64,000 nt of DNA from Pseudomonas sp. A-RE-19 (GTDB taxonomy: Bacteria; Pseudomonadota; Gammaproteobacteria; Pseudomonadales; Pseudomonadaceae), in NCBI RefSeq assembly GCF_019956555.1, contig NZ_JAHBDQ010000013.1, positions 62,001 through 126,000 of the forward strand, written 5' to 3'. Positions 29,045-37,951 of this stretch are shown piece after piece (the stretch's first letter is position 1; every line of letters starts with the position of its first letter). Made by a program: the position numbers and the translations under genes. Under the pieces are notes generated by a model that saw only the letters and a program-made list of their open reading frames with translations, was not told the DNA's origin and ran no database searches.

Positions 29045-29950
29045 TCAACCCTTACCTTTGGTCCGCGTCATATTCGGCCCGCCATTCTTCTCCAGATGCT
29101 CGATGATGATTCCCGCCACGTTTTTCCCGGTGGTGATTTCAATCCCTTCCAGCCCTGGCGACGAGTTCACTTCCATCACCAGCGGGCCATGATTGGAACG
29201 CAGGATATCCACACCCGCCACCGCCAGGCCCATGACCTTCGCCGCACGCAATGCAGTCATGCGTTCTTCCGGCGTGATCTTGATCAGGCTCGCACTGCCA
29301 CCGCGATGCAGGTTGGAGCGAAACTCCCCCGGCTTGGCCTGGCGCTTCATCGCCGCGATCACCTTGTCGCCAACCACAAAGCAGCGAATATCCGCGCCGC
29401 CGGCTTCCTTGATGTATTCCTGAACCATGATGTTCTGCTTGAGGCCCATGAACGCCTCGATCACCGACTCTGCCGCCGTCGCTGTTTCACACAGCACCAC
29501 GCCGATGCCCTGGGTGCCTTCCAGCACCTTGATCACCAGCGGCGCGCCGTTGACCATCTCGATCAAGTCGGGAATGTCATCCGGGGAATGCGCAAAACCG
29601 GTGACCGGCAAACCGATCCCCCGGCGTGACAGCAATTGCAGTGACCGCAGTTTGTCTCGCGAACGGGCGATGGCCACCGATTCGTTGAGCGGAAACACCC
29701 CCATCATTTCGAACTGGCGCAGCACCGCGCAGCCATAAAACGTCACCGACGCGCCGATCCGGGGGATCACCGCATCGAAACCCTCCAGCGGTTTGCCGCG
29801 GTAGTGGATTTGCGGCTTGTGGCTGGCAATGTTCATGTAGGCGCGCAAGGTGTCGATCACCACCATTTCATGGCCACGCTCTATACCGGCTTCGACCAGA
29901 CGACGGGTGGAATACAGACGCGGGTTCCGCGACAGCACAGCGATCTTCAT
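29045..29950 (-). CDS. rimK: Ribosomal protein S6 glutamate ligase RimK
   Basis: ATP-grasp ligase that adds glutamate residues to the C-terminus of ribosomal protein S6, 301 residues. Visible: N-terminal [20 protein letters not shown], the central ATP-grasp motifs ([33 protein letters not shown]) and the C-terminal metal-binding [14 protein letters not shown]. In Pseudomonas fluorescens RimK activity is linked to proteome change in rhizosphere growth. Overlaps rimB by 4 nt (ATGA). Confidence 0.94.
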   Translation of the reverse strand: MKIAVLSRNPRLYSTRRLVEAGIERGHEMVVIDTLRAYMNIASHKPQIHYRGKPLEGFDAVIPRIGASVTFYGCAVLRQFEMMGVFPLNESVAIARSRDKLRSLQLLSRRGIGLPVTGFAHSPDDIPDLIEMVNGAPLVIKVLEGTQGIGVVLCETATAAESVIEAFMGLKQNIMVQEYIKEAGGADIRCFVVGDKVIAAMKRQAKPGEFRSNLHRGGSASLIKITPEERMTALRAAKVMGLAVAGVDILRSNHGPLVMEVNSSPGLEGIEITTGKNVAGIIIEHLEKNGGPNMTRTKGKG

Positions 29951-30426
29951 GCAACACCTGTGGAGGAGGTAGATACCGGGAACACCGGCTTGTCTTGTAC
30001 GTATTTAATGCCCGGATTAACCACCAACTGGCCGTCGATCAGGGCTTTGGAACCGAGTAACAGGCGATAACGCATGGACTTGCGGCAGGCAAGGGTGAAC
30101 TCGACCCGCCAGACCCGATCACCGAGGGCCAGGGTAGTGCTGACCACGTAACGCATCTGCGCGTGGCCGTTGGAGCTTTTAATGGTTTTCATCGTTACCA
30201 GGGGTGCTTCGCAGCGCCGATGCCGCAATTGCACCACCGTGCCCAGGTGCGCGGTGAAGCGCACCCATTGTTCGCCGTCGCGCTCGAACGGCTCGATGTC
30301 AGTGGCATGCAGGCTGGAGGTGCTGGCGCCGGTGTCGATTTTTGCCCGAAGGCCCGCGACTCCCAAATCCGGGAGCGCCACCCACTCGCGCAGACCGATA
30401 ACGGTCAAATGGTCAAATGTCTTCAA
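29947..30426 (-). CDS. rimB: RimB, retropepsin-like protease acting on polyglutamate tails
   Basis: 159 residues with the aspartic protease motif [12 protein letters not shown] (about 30-41), a proteobacterial retropepsin signature. In P. fluorescens the product RimB is reported as a polyglutamate-specific protease opposing RimK. First gene of the rimB-rimK pair here. The described system also has RimA, a cotranscribed phosphodiesterase; no such gene is next to rimB in this window, because hslR diverges 211 bp upstream. Confidence 0.88.
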   Translation of the reverse strand: MKTFDHLTVIGLREWVALPDLGVAGLRAKIDTGASTSSLHATDIEPFERDGEQWVRFTAHLGTVVQLRHRRCEAPLVTMKTIKSSNGHAQMRYVVSTTLALGDRVWRVEFTLACRKSMRYRLLLGSKALIDGQLVVNPGIKYVQDKPVFPVSTSSTGVA

Positions 30427-30637
30427 AAGTGCTCAACCGGAAAAAACCGCTCAGACCGCGTGCGGCCGAATTCGCGGTATTCACGCAGAATAATGGGTAA
30501 AAGGCGACAGATATCTACTGCCCGGATTTCCATCCCTCAATTGCGGGAATGCCTGCATTCTAATCCACAGCGTGATGATTCATGGCACGACAGAAACGGT
30601 AGTACAGTTCATCGATATTTCAGAATGAGGTCATCCG

Positions 30638-31048
30638 ATGGCACAAAAAAGCGAAGAGGACGACAAGGTCCGTCTCGATAAATGGTTGTGGGCCGCGCGT
30701 TTTTATAAAACACGTGCCTTGGCCAAGGCAGCGATCGAGAGTGGCAAGGTGCATTGGCGGGGCGAGCGCTGCAAGCCGGGCAAGGAGCCGAGGGTCGGCG
30801 ACGAGTTTCAGATTCGCACCGGCTTCGAGGAACGCACGGTGGTGGTCCAGGCATTATCAATCGTGCGCCGTGGCGCGCCGGAGGCCCAGGCGCTGTATGC
30901 CGAGACCGAAGCCAGCATTGCCAAGCGCGAAGCGGCGGCGGCCATGCGCAAGGCCGGGGCATTGGGCGTGAGCACCGATGGCAAGCCGAGCAAGAAGCAG
31001 CGCCGGGATCTGTTCAAGTTTCGCGGCTCCAGCAACGACGAGTCGTGA
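30638..31048 (+). CDS. hslR: Heat shock protein 15 HslR, S4-domain RNA-binding protein
   Basis: 136 residues. S4 RNA-binding domain at about 10-70 (VRLDKWLWAARFYKTRALAK, KVHWRGERCKPGKEPRVGDE) followed by a basic tail ending KPSKKQRRDLFKFRG. HslR binds 50S subunits carrying a stalled peptidyl-tRNA. GAGG precedes the ATG by 8 nt. Followed by hslO after 229 bp. Confidence 0.92.
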   Translation: MAQKSEEDDKVRLDKWLWAARFYKTRALAKAAIESGKVHWRGERCKPGKEPRVGDEFQIRTGFEERTVVVQALSIVRRGAPEAQALYAETEASIAKREAAAAMRKAGALGVSTDGKPSKKQRRDLFKFRGSSNDES

Positions 31049-31277
31049 CCGTCGTCGGGCGCAGGCTTGCAATTGCCCACCCGTGCAGCCATATGGAGGT
31101 ATTCGCCAGCGGCGCGTTGAGCGGTGAAAACGCCGCTCGTCGAAAACCGAGGGTCGACCTTGCTTGGAACAACCCCCGGATTGTTCATAAAATGCCGCCA
31201 TGGCTGAACTTTGCATACCCATGGTGCTGCAAAGGCGCAACTTTCATTTTTTGTAACCATTTCAGATACCCAGACCT

Positions 31278-32180
31278 ATGACCGATCTAGCGGATACCGA
31301 CTACACCCAACGCTTCATCTTCGATGACAGCGACACTCGCGGCGAGCTGGTGGGGTTGGAGCGTAGCTATGCCGAAGTCCTCGCCAAACACGCCTATCCG
31401 GAGCCGGTCGCGCAATTGCTGGGCGAACTGATGGCGGCGGCAGCGTTGCTGGTGGGCACCTTGAAGTTCGATGGCTTGCTGATTCTTCAGGCCCGTTCCG
31501 AAGGCCCGGTGCCATTGCTTATGATCGAGTGCTCCAGCGAGCGCGAAATTCGTGGCCTGGCTCGTTACGAAGCCGACCAGATTGCCCCCGACGCGACCCT
31601 CGCCGACCTGATGCCCAATGGTGTGCTGGCGCTGACCGTCGACCCGACTCAGGGCCAACGCTACCAGGGCATCGTCGACCTCGACGGCGAAACCCTGTCC
31701 GAATGCTTCACCAACTACTTCGTTATGTCTCAGCAGGTCGGCACCCGCTTCTGGCTCTACGCCGATGGCCGTCGTGCCCGTGGTCTGTTGCTGCAGCAAT
31801 TGCCTGCCGACCGTCTGAAAGACGAAGAAGAACGCGCCGCGAGCTGGCAGCACATCACCGCCCTGGCCAGCACCCTGACCGCCGACGAATTGCTGAGCCT
31901 GGACAACGAAACCGTGCTCCATCGCCTGTACCACGAAGAACAAGTGCGTCTGTTCGATGTGCAGAAACTGCGCTTTCATTGCAGTTGCTCCCGGGAACGC
32001 TCAGGCAATGCGCTGGTCAGTCTGGGTCTGGAAGATGCGCAGAAGCTGGTCGTCGAACACGGCGGCAGCATCGAGGTCGATTGTCAGTTTTGCAACGAGC
32101 GCTACCTGTTTGATGCGGCCGATGTCACCCAATTGTTCGCTGGTGCAGGGGTCGATACGCCGTCAGATACCCGTCACTAA
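31278..32180 (+). CDS. hslO: Redox-activated chaperone Hsp33 HslO
   Basis: 300 residues. The C-terminal zinc/redox centre is intact: Cys235 and Cys237 (CSC) and Cys269 and Cys272 (CQFC). Oxidation of these releases zinc and switches on holdase activity. The N-terminal domain has [16 protein letters not shown]-type helices of the family. The upstream 229 bp contains TTGTTCATAAAAT near 31180 that may be part of a promoter; I could not confirm a heat-shock promoter. Confidence 0.94.
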   Translation: MTDLADTDYTQRFIFDDSDTRGELVGLERSYAEVLAKHAYPEPVAQLLGELMAAAALLVGTLKFDGLLILQARSEGPVPLLMIECSSEREIRGLARYEADQIAPDATLADLMPNGVLALTVDPTQGQRYQGIVDLDGETLSECFTNYFVMSQQVGTRFWLYADGRRARGLLLQQLPADRLKDEEERAASWQHITALASTLTADELLSLDNETVLHRLYHEEQVRLFDVQKLRFHCSCSRERSGNALVSLGLEDAQKLVVEHGGSIEVDCQFCNERYLFDAADVTQLFAGAGVDTPSDTRH

Positions 32181-32292
32181 AACGTTTCAGTGCAGGTAAA
32201 TTCACTGCTTAACGCCGGAATAACGCCGTTCTGACGGGAGGGCCCTACACTTTTTGGGCTTTTCTGGCATAATCCGGCCCACTTTTTTCGCG

Positions 32293-33901
<1,609 letters not shown>

Positions 33902-33920
33902 GATTTGGTTTGATGTAATG

Positions 33921-33949
33921 AAAAAGCCGCCCTTTGGGGCGGCTTTTTT
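33921..33949 (+). terminator. Rho-independent terminator of pckA
   Basis: AAAAAGCCGCC-CTTT-GGGGCGGCTTTTTT: a GC-rich stem of 8-9 bp with a T run, 19 nt after the pckA stop. The symmetry of A and T runs lets it work in both directions. Confidence 0.93.
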
Positions 33950-34098
33950 GTGGGCGTCGATTTTATCTAACCCTCTGCCCCTGCCAAAAAACACTAAGGT
34001 TCTACGAAAATCTACCAGGGGCGGGGAAGTTGGGGGCGGGCGAGGTTCATTGCGGGTGCATCCAATTTCCGTGTAGACGACTTTTGAGGTTAGAACTC

Positions 34099-34713
34099 TC
34101 AGTTCTGTGATAGCGACGTGTCCAGCGGATCACCAATACAACGCTCGAAAATAGCTTCCAGGCCACGGTAGTCGCACGTTACTGCGTCGATATTTGCAGG
34201 GATCCAAGCCTCATCTTTGACTAGCCACCAATCGACGGCAAAACCTGCATTGATGATGATCTGTTCAAACAAAATACGTTGAGTTCGACCATTCCCTTCG
34301 CGGAAAGGATGGATAACGTTTAGATCGCCGTACGCCTCAGCTATGTTAATGACTAGCTCGGCTTTGCTGGTGCCTATGAACCAAGCAGCGTTTTTCATGG
34401 TACGGAAGATTTTTTCGGCTTCTGGGATGATTCGTTCTGCGGTACAAAAAAGCGTATCGCCTTTTTGGATATTCACAGTTCTCGGCAGTCCAGCCCATTC
34501 GTAGATGTCGCAGAACAAGGACTTATGGATATGCTGCAACAGGCTGAGGTCGTACGGGGGAGGGAGGAGGCGAAATTTGTCGGCAGCGATTTCTGATAGC
34601 TCTCGCTCTGCTTTCTGTAGCTGCTCTTCATCATGGATGTTGAGCAGATTACGTAGAACGTCGCTATCAGGGTAGCAATAGGGGTCTTGGCCGACCCCGT
34701 ATTTATCCACCAT
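34099..34713 (-). CDS. fic: Fic-domain toxin (protein AMPylase)
   Basis: 204 residues with the complete Fic core HPFREGNGRTQR (His135 to Arg146), which transfers AMP to target proteins. There is no inhibitory helix of its own: inhibition is expected from the small upstream gene whose stop overlaps this start (TAATG). Similar to E. coli Fic with YhfG. The region is visibly lower in GC than its surroundings and lies in an accessory patch between pckA and conserved genes, suggesting transfer. Target unknown; related Fic toxins modify DNA gyrase and topoisomerase IV. Confidence 0.92.
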   Translation of the reverse strand: MVDKYGVGQDPYCYPDSDVLRNLLNIHDEEQLQKAERELSEIAADKFRLLPPPYDLSLLQHIHKSLFCDIYEWAGLPRTVNIQKGDTLFCTAERIIPEAEKIFRTMKNAAWFIGTSKAELVINIAEAYGDLNVIHPFREGNGRTQRILFEQIIINAGFAVDWWLVKDEAWIPANIDAVTCDYRGLEAIFERCIGDPLDTSLSQN

Positions 34714-34883
34714 TAACGTGGATTCTGACGATATTTTTTGAGTACCGATTCCCGCGTTGGGAGCGGTTTTTCAGCATCGGCACGTGTGGTGTCGAAGCCT
34801 TCAAGACGTAAGCTCGCCAAATAATTCGACCGACGGACCTTGTCGTAATAATCCTGCTTTTGCTGAAACGTCAGTTCGCTCAT
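34713..34883 (-). CDS. Fic antitoxin, YhfG/VbhA-type
   Basis: 56 residues from the ATG at 34883 (AGAGG 9 nt upstream); a longer in-frame start at 34904 would add seven residues. It carries the class I Fic inhibition motif S-x-x-x-E-G as SLRLEG (Ser24 to Gly29), whose glutamate blocks ATP positioning in the Fic active site. Its stop overlaps the fic start, giving coupled synthesis with antitoxin first. Strong YhfG resemblance in the helix around SNYLASLRLEG. Confidence 0.85.
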   Translation of the reverse strand: MSELTFQQKQDYYDKVRRSNYLASLRLEGFDTTRADAEKPLPTRESVLKKYRQNPR

Positions 34884-35152
34884 GACATCTGCCTCTCGGT
34901 GCAATGTTCAAGTGTAGCTCAAACGACCTGGCAAATAGGTCGGTATTTTTGATGCTTTTGGAGCTTCCAGACTGCTGGTTTCTCCAGCCTTTGAACCATG
35001 CACGTCAGAATATTCCTCACTCGCAGTCGCGCAATACGCGGGAGAAGTGCCGCAGTTTTTTTCTAGCCATACAGCTAATATTCCTTCACTTCTGAGGTGA
35101 TAACGCCAGAATAATTGCAGTTATATAGACCGTTTCAGCCACGTAACCTGCT
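34884..35152. other. Low-GC intergenic region of the accessory patch
   Basis: No gene seen. Together with 33950-34098 it frames the Fic pair in sequence clearly richer in A and T than the core genome. It must hold the antitoxin promoter; no palindrome is obvious. Confidence 0.4.
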
Positions 35153-35608
35153 CTACTGGCTCTCCAGTTCCTGCGTATCCCACCGTTGCACCTTGATCGC
35201 TTGGTAGAGCATGCCGACGGTCAGCGGGACTTTGTCGCCACGACCCTTCGCCCTGCGCTTGAGAAACACATCAAACCCTTCCGGCTGAAAGTAGCGATAG
35301 GCGTCGTAGTCCACGAAGTCGATCCCAAACTGTTCTTCCAACGCTTCCATCAAATGCCGCGCATCAGCGCCATCACAGCCCAGGTCAAAATTGATCGAGG
35401 TGGTGAGGCTGATGGTTTTGCGTTCCGGCAGGCCGAGTTCTTCGTGCAACAGCTGCATGAGCAGGCGCATGGTGTGGTCGTCGGTCTTAGGAATTTCTTT
35501 GACTTGCAACGCATCAACATGGAATTCACGGGAAGGCCGACGCTCTCCCCGTAAGATCTCGTCCATCTGCTGCACGCTTTCCATCAGCTCATCAAAAAAC
35601 TTGCCCAT
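35153..35608 (-). CDS. DUF1493-like protein with an antitoxin-like N-terminus
   Basis: 151 residues from the ATG at 35608 (GGAG 7 nt upstream); an in-frame start at 35644 is unlikely. Residues 1-40 (MGKFFDELMESVQQMDEI, GERRPSREFHVDALQVKEI) look like the N-terminus of NadS/HigA-type antitoxins, which normally continues into a helix-turn-helix. Here it runs instead into a DUF1493-like domain: SINFDLGCDGADARHLMEAL (about 72-91), FGIDFVDYDAYRYFQPEG. That domain resembles an acyl-carrier-like fold but lacks the DSL serine. The combination suggests a gene fusion that lost its DNA-binding part. Function unknown. Confidence 0.65.
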   Translation of the reverse strand: MGKFFDELMESVQQMDEILRGERRPSREFHVDALQVKEIPKTDDHTMRLLMQLLHEELGLPERKTISLTTSINFDLGCDGADARHLMEALEEQFGIDFVDYDAYRYFQPEGFDVFLKRRAKGRGDKVPLTVGMLYQAIKVQRWDTQELESQ

Positions 35609-35654
35609 GGTTATCTCCAGTGTTCGATGAGGGCTTTCATTCATCTGTTCAGTT

Positions 35655-35685
35655 GATCGTTCTCACGCAGAGCGTGGGAACGATC
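35655..35685. repeat. Palindromic repeat GATCGTTCTCACGC-AGA-GCGTGGGAACGATC
   Basis: A 31 bp palindrome with one mismatched base pair. This CGTTCCCACGC...GCGTGGGAACG element is another common intergenic repeat in pseudomonads. It lies between two small genes. Confidence 0.75.
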
Positions 35686-35698
35686 CGTTCACTCGGCG

Positions 35699-35995
35699 TC
35701 AGGCAGGCGCTTTCCAATTCATCATGCGTTGCTGGGCGACTTTCAGTAGGTCGCAGCCATCCTGGGTCAGGAGGAAGAGCGCGTGGGTGATGTGGGGAAT
35801 GTCTTCGACGTCGCCGTGTTTGAAGCAAACGCAGTGCAGGGTTTTGAGGAGATCACTGGAGGCTCGGATGCGCTGGAGGGCGGCTTCTAGGATGTCTTGC
35901 GGGTTGGCCTCTGTGTCGATGATCAGGGGCGGGGTGTCGGTGAGGTTGGTTTGGAGTGGGTGGTAGCGATCGGTGAACGGATTCCATTTATTCAT
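35699..35995 (-). CDS. Small hypothetical protein, paralogue A
   Basis: 98 residues from the ATG at 35995 (MNKWNPFTDRYHPLQ). It is a paralogue of the gene at 36422-36715: both share FxxxTDRYxPL, VDTEANPxxIL, LQRIRASSDLL, CFKxxDVxDIPxI and LLTQDG. The pattern of a short N-terminal extension and two amphipathic helices weakly recalls DUF3077/DUF6124 small proteins of Pseudomonas. Cys-rich centre (CVCFK). The ribosome binding site is weak. Function unknown. Confidence 0.65.
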   Translation of the reverse strand: MNKWNPFTDRYHPLQTNLTDTPPLIIDTEANPQDILEAALQRIRASSDLLKTLHCVCFKHGDVEDIPHITHALFLLTQDGCDLLKVAQQRMMNWKAPA

Positions 35996-36421
35996 GATGT
36001 GTAATCTCGAATGCATCAGGAGGACCGCTGCCATCGTGACCAAGCGATGGGAGGCGGGCTGTGTTCGGGTTGGTCAACCGGTGAGATCACACGCTTACCC
36101 GGCACGTCCGAAGACGTCCCAAACACAGCCGCCATAAAGCGTACTGACACAAAAGCGTCAGCAGCATACAACGGGTGCGTGCGTAGATCTAAATCGAGTG
36201 ACCAAACCCGAGCCGCTGATTTGGCAGCGGCAGTCGCGACTATAGGTGTGAGCCGCCGGGCAGCGATAGGCGACAAGGTGTCTTCGGTTGTAGGAACGGG
36301 ATGAAGCTTTGATAGGTCGTTGCCTACAGATTTGTTTCCCTCTTTTGATTGTATTCAGACACACCGCGTTTTCGTTTTTCGCGGGCAAGCCTGGCTCCTA
36401 CAGAGGGTCGTGGTCTGGGTC
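35996..36421. other. Intergenic region between the two paralogues
   Basis: 426 bp without a credible gene. It contains one single REP copy at 36378-36403. The rest has mixed composition and may be decayed coding sequence, but I could not match it to anything. Confidence 0.4.
36378..36403. repeat. Single REP copy
   Basis: TTCGCGGGCAAGCCTGGCTCCTACAG-type element with one changed base (CTGGCTCC for CTCGCTCC) and no inverted partner nearby, so a solitary or decayed REP. Confidence 0.8.
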
Positions 36422-36715
36422 TCAATCCGCTGTGGTTTTCGGCAGGCGTTGCCGGGCGATTTCGAGCAGTTCGTTGCCGTCCTGGGTCAGCAGGTATAGC
36501 GCGTTGACGATGTTTGGAATGTCTTTCACATCGGCCTGTTTGAAGCACAGGCAATAAAGCGTTTCGAGCAGGTCGCTGGCGGCGCGGATGCGTTGCAGGG
36601 AGGCGTCGAGAATTTCGTGGGGATTGGCTTCGGTGTCGACGACCAACACGGGGGTATCGCTGTAGCTGGTTTTGAGCGGGCGATAGCGGTCTGTTAACGA
36701 TTGGAACGTGGTCAT
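36422..36715 (-). CDS. Small hypothetical protein, paralogue B
   Basis: 97 residues, paralogue of the preceding protein with about half the residues identical by eye (VDTEANPHEILDASLQRIRA, ASDLLETLYCLCFKQADVKD, LYLLTQDGNELLEIARQRL). AGGA lies 10 nt before the ATG. No signal peptide or membrane segment. The two genes are a local duplication. Confidence 0.68.
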   Translation of the reverse strand: MTTFQSLTDRYRPLKTSYSDTPVLVVDTEANPHEILDASLQRIRAASDLLETLYCLCFKQADVKDIPNIVNALYLLTQDGNELLEIARQRLPKTTAD

Positions 36716-37025
36716 CGAGGTCAGTCCTGTAGGAAGTCGTGCAGTCTCGCTGGCAGGCTGGCACAGTGTTTTCAGCCGCGTCGGAAACTATAGAGGGCTG
36801 TGGCGAGACACCGCAAGGTGACGCAAATGGACAGGTTTTGTAGGGGGTTTATTGGCGTTGTCGCCCTTTGCCTACACGCGCCTTGAATATTTTTTAAGCT
36901 TTTCCCCGAGAGGTCGATATTCCTACGGGATTGTCAGGCCCGACGCACTAAACCGCTGTAGGGTGCGCGCCAGAATTTGTAGGACGTTTCGAAGCGTCTG
37001 AGTCGACTCTTAAAGGGAATTAGGT
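36716..37025. other. Intergenic region between divergent small genes
   Basis: 310 bp between genes pointing apart, so two promoters are expected. AT-rich bases around 36885-36900 may be part of one of them. AAGGGAAT ahead of 37026 is the ribosome binding site of the next gene. Nothing else seen. Confidence 0.4.
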
Positions 37026-37529
37026 ATGCAATGGCTACGTATGGCCTCGATTTTATTGTTGTGGGCCGGTGTTTGTCGGGTAGTGGGCGCTGCTGACGTC
37101 GGTCATTCGCTGGTCCTCGCGAACATGGAGCGAACCGGTTGGCCGGATGCGCTGATCACCCAAGCGGACATCGACACCGCCTCTCGCGCCGAGGTGTTGA
37201 TGGTGGGCAAGGCGCTGCTGGCCAGCGAAGCGCTGGATGAACAGGGGCTGAAACAGCGACTGGGTGTGCAGGCTGTGAAGCTCAAGTCGGTCAGGCAGGT
37301 GCGTGACGGGTTGTGGGATCGGTTGTTGGTCACCTACCGTGGCGCCAGTCAGGACTGCGACGACGAACCCTTCTGCCCCCGTGCGCGCAGTGTCGCCGAT
37401 TTGCGTCAGCTGGCGGCGGCGTTTACTGGCGAAATCAGCCCGGCCTTTGCGGTTTGGGTGAGCAAGAGTCAGGTGTTTCACGAGCGGGCGCTGGATGAGC
37501 AGTTGCGGGTGGCGGTGTTGAGACCGTAG
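37026..37529 (+). CDS. Hypothetical exported protein
   Basis: 167 residues with a signal peptide (MQWLRMASILLLWAGVCRVV, cut likely after VVGA near residue 22). The mature part is about 145 residues with two close cysteines (CDDEPFC, about 111-117) that could form a disulfide. No family recognised. Monocistronic. Confidence 0.68.
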   Translation: MQWLRMASILLLWAGVCRVVGAADVGHSLVLANMERTGWPDALITQADIDTASRAEVLMVGKALLASEALDEQGLKQRLGVQAVKLKSVRQVRDGLWDRLLVTYRGASQDCDDEPFCPRARSVADLRQLAAAFTGEISPAFAVWVSKSQVFHERALDEQLRVAVLRP

Positions 37530-37554
37530 CCACCCGACGTCAGTCAATCGATGA

Positions 37555-37686
37555 CTAAGTCTGTGAGGCGCCGACCAGCGTTGTGGACGCAGCGAGGAGC
37601 GGGTTGTCGTCAGGGAGCTTCATGCATCCGCTCAGTAGCAGGGATGCTAAGACAAGGGCGATTGGAAAAAGCAGAGTGTTGGGCAT
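37555..37686 (-). CDS. Small lipoprotein
   Basis: 43 residues from the ATG at 37686, which has AAGGA 7 nt upstream; the longer frame back to 37803 is not supported. Residues 1-20 form a lipoprotein signal with lipobox LLSG-Cys (LVLASLLLSGC), leaving a mature peptide of about 24 residues. Such tiny entericidin-like or LptM-like lipoproteins are often missed. Convergent with the exported protein gene. Confidence 0.7.
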   Translation of the reverse strand: MPNTLLFPIALVLASLLLSGCMKLPDDNPLLAASTTLVGASQT

Positions 37687-37951
37687 GGTTGTTCCTTCAT
37701 AAGGATCCGCGTGCAGGCGTCTTGCCTTGATGAAAACTTTGCGGATGATGGTTTTCTCGGGGTGAACCTTACCGGCTGCCAGGGGACTGATGTGAGAGGG
37801 CAAAGTGCCTCGTTTGTTTCAATCTGTGGCGAAGGAATCGATGGGGTGAAGCTGTATCATCCCGTATCGTTTTTGCCCCCGACCTTTTCTCGACTCGCTG
37901 CGTTTGCCGGCTAGGCTTTGGGCTTCGCAGCGGTCAACGGAGTGACAGCCT

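Noticed and set aside
31160-31190. Heat-shock (sigma-32) promoter before hslO
   Set aside because: CTTG-like and CCCC-like bases are present but the spacing does not fit the consensus.
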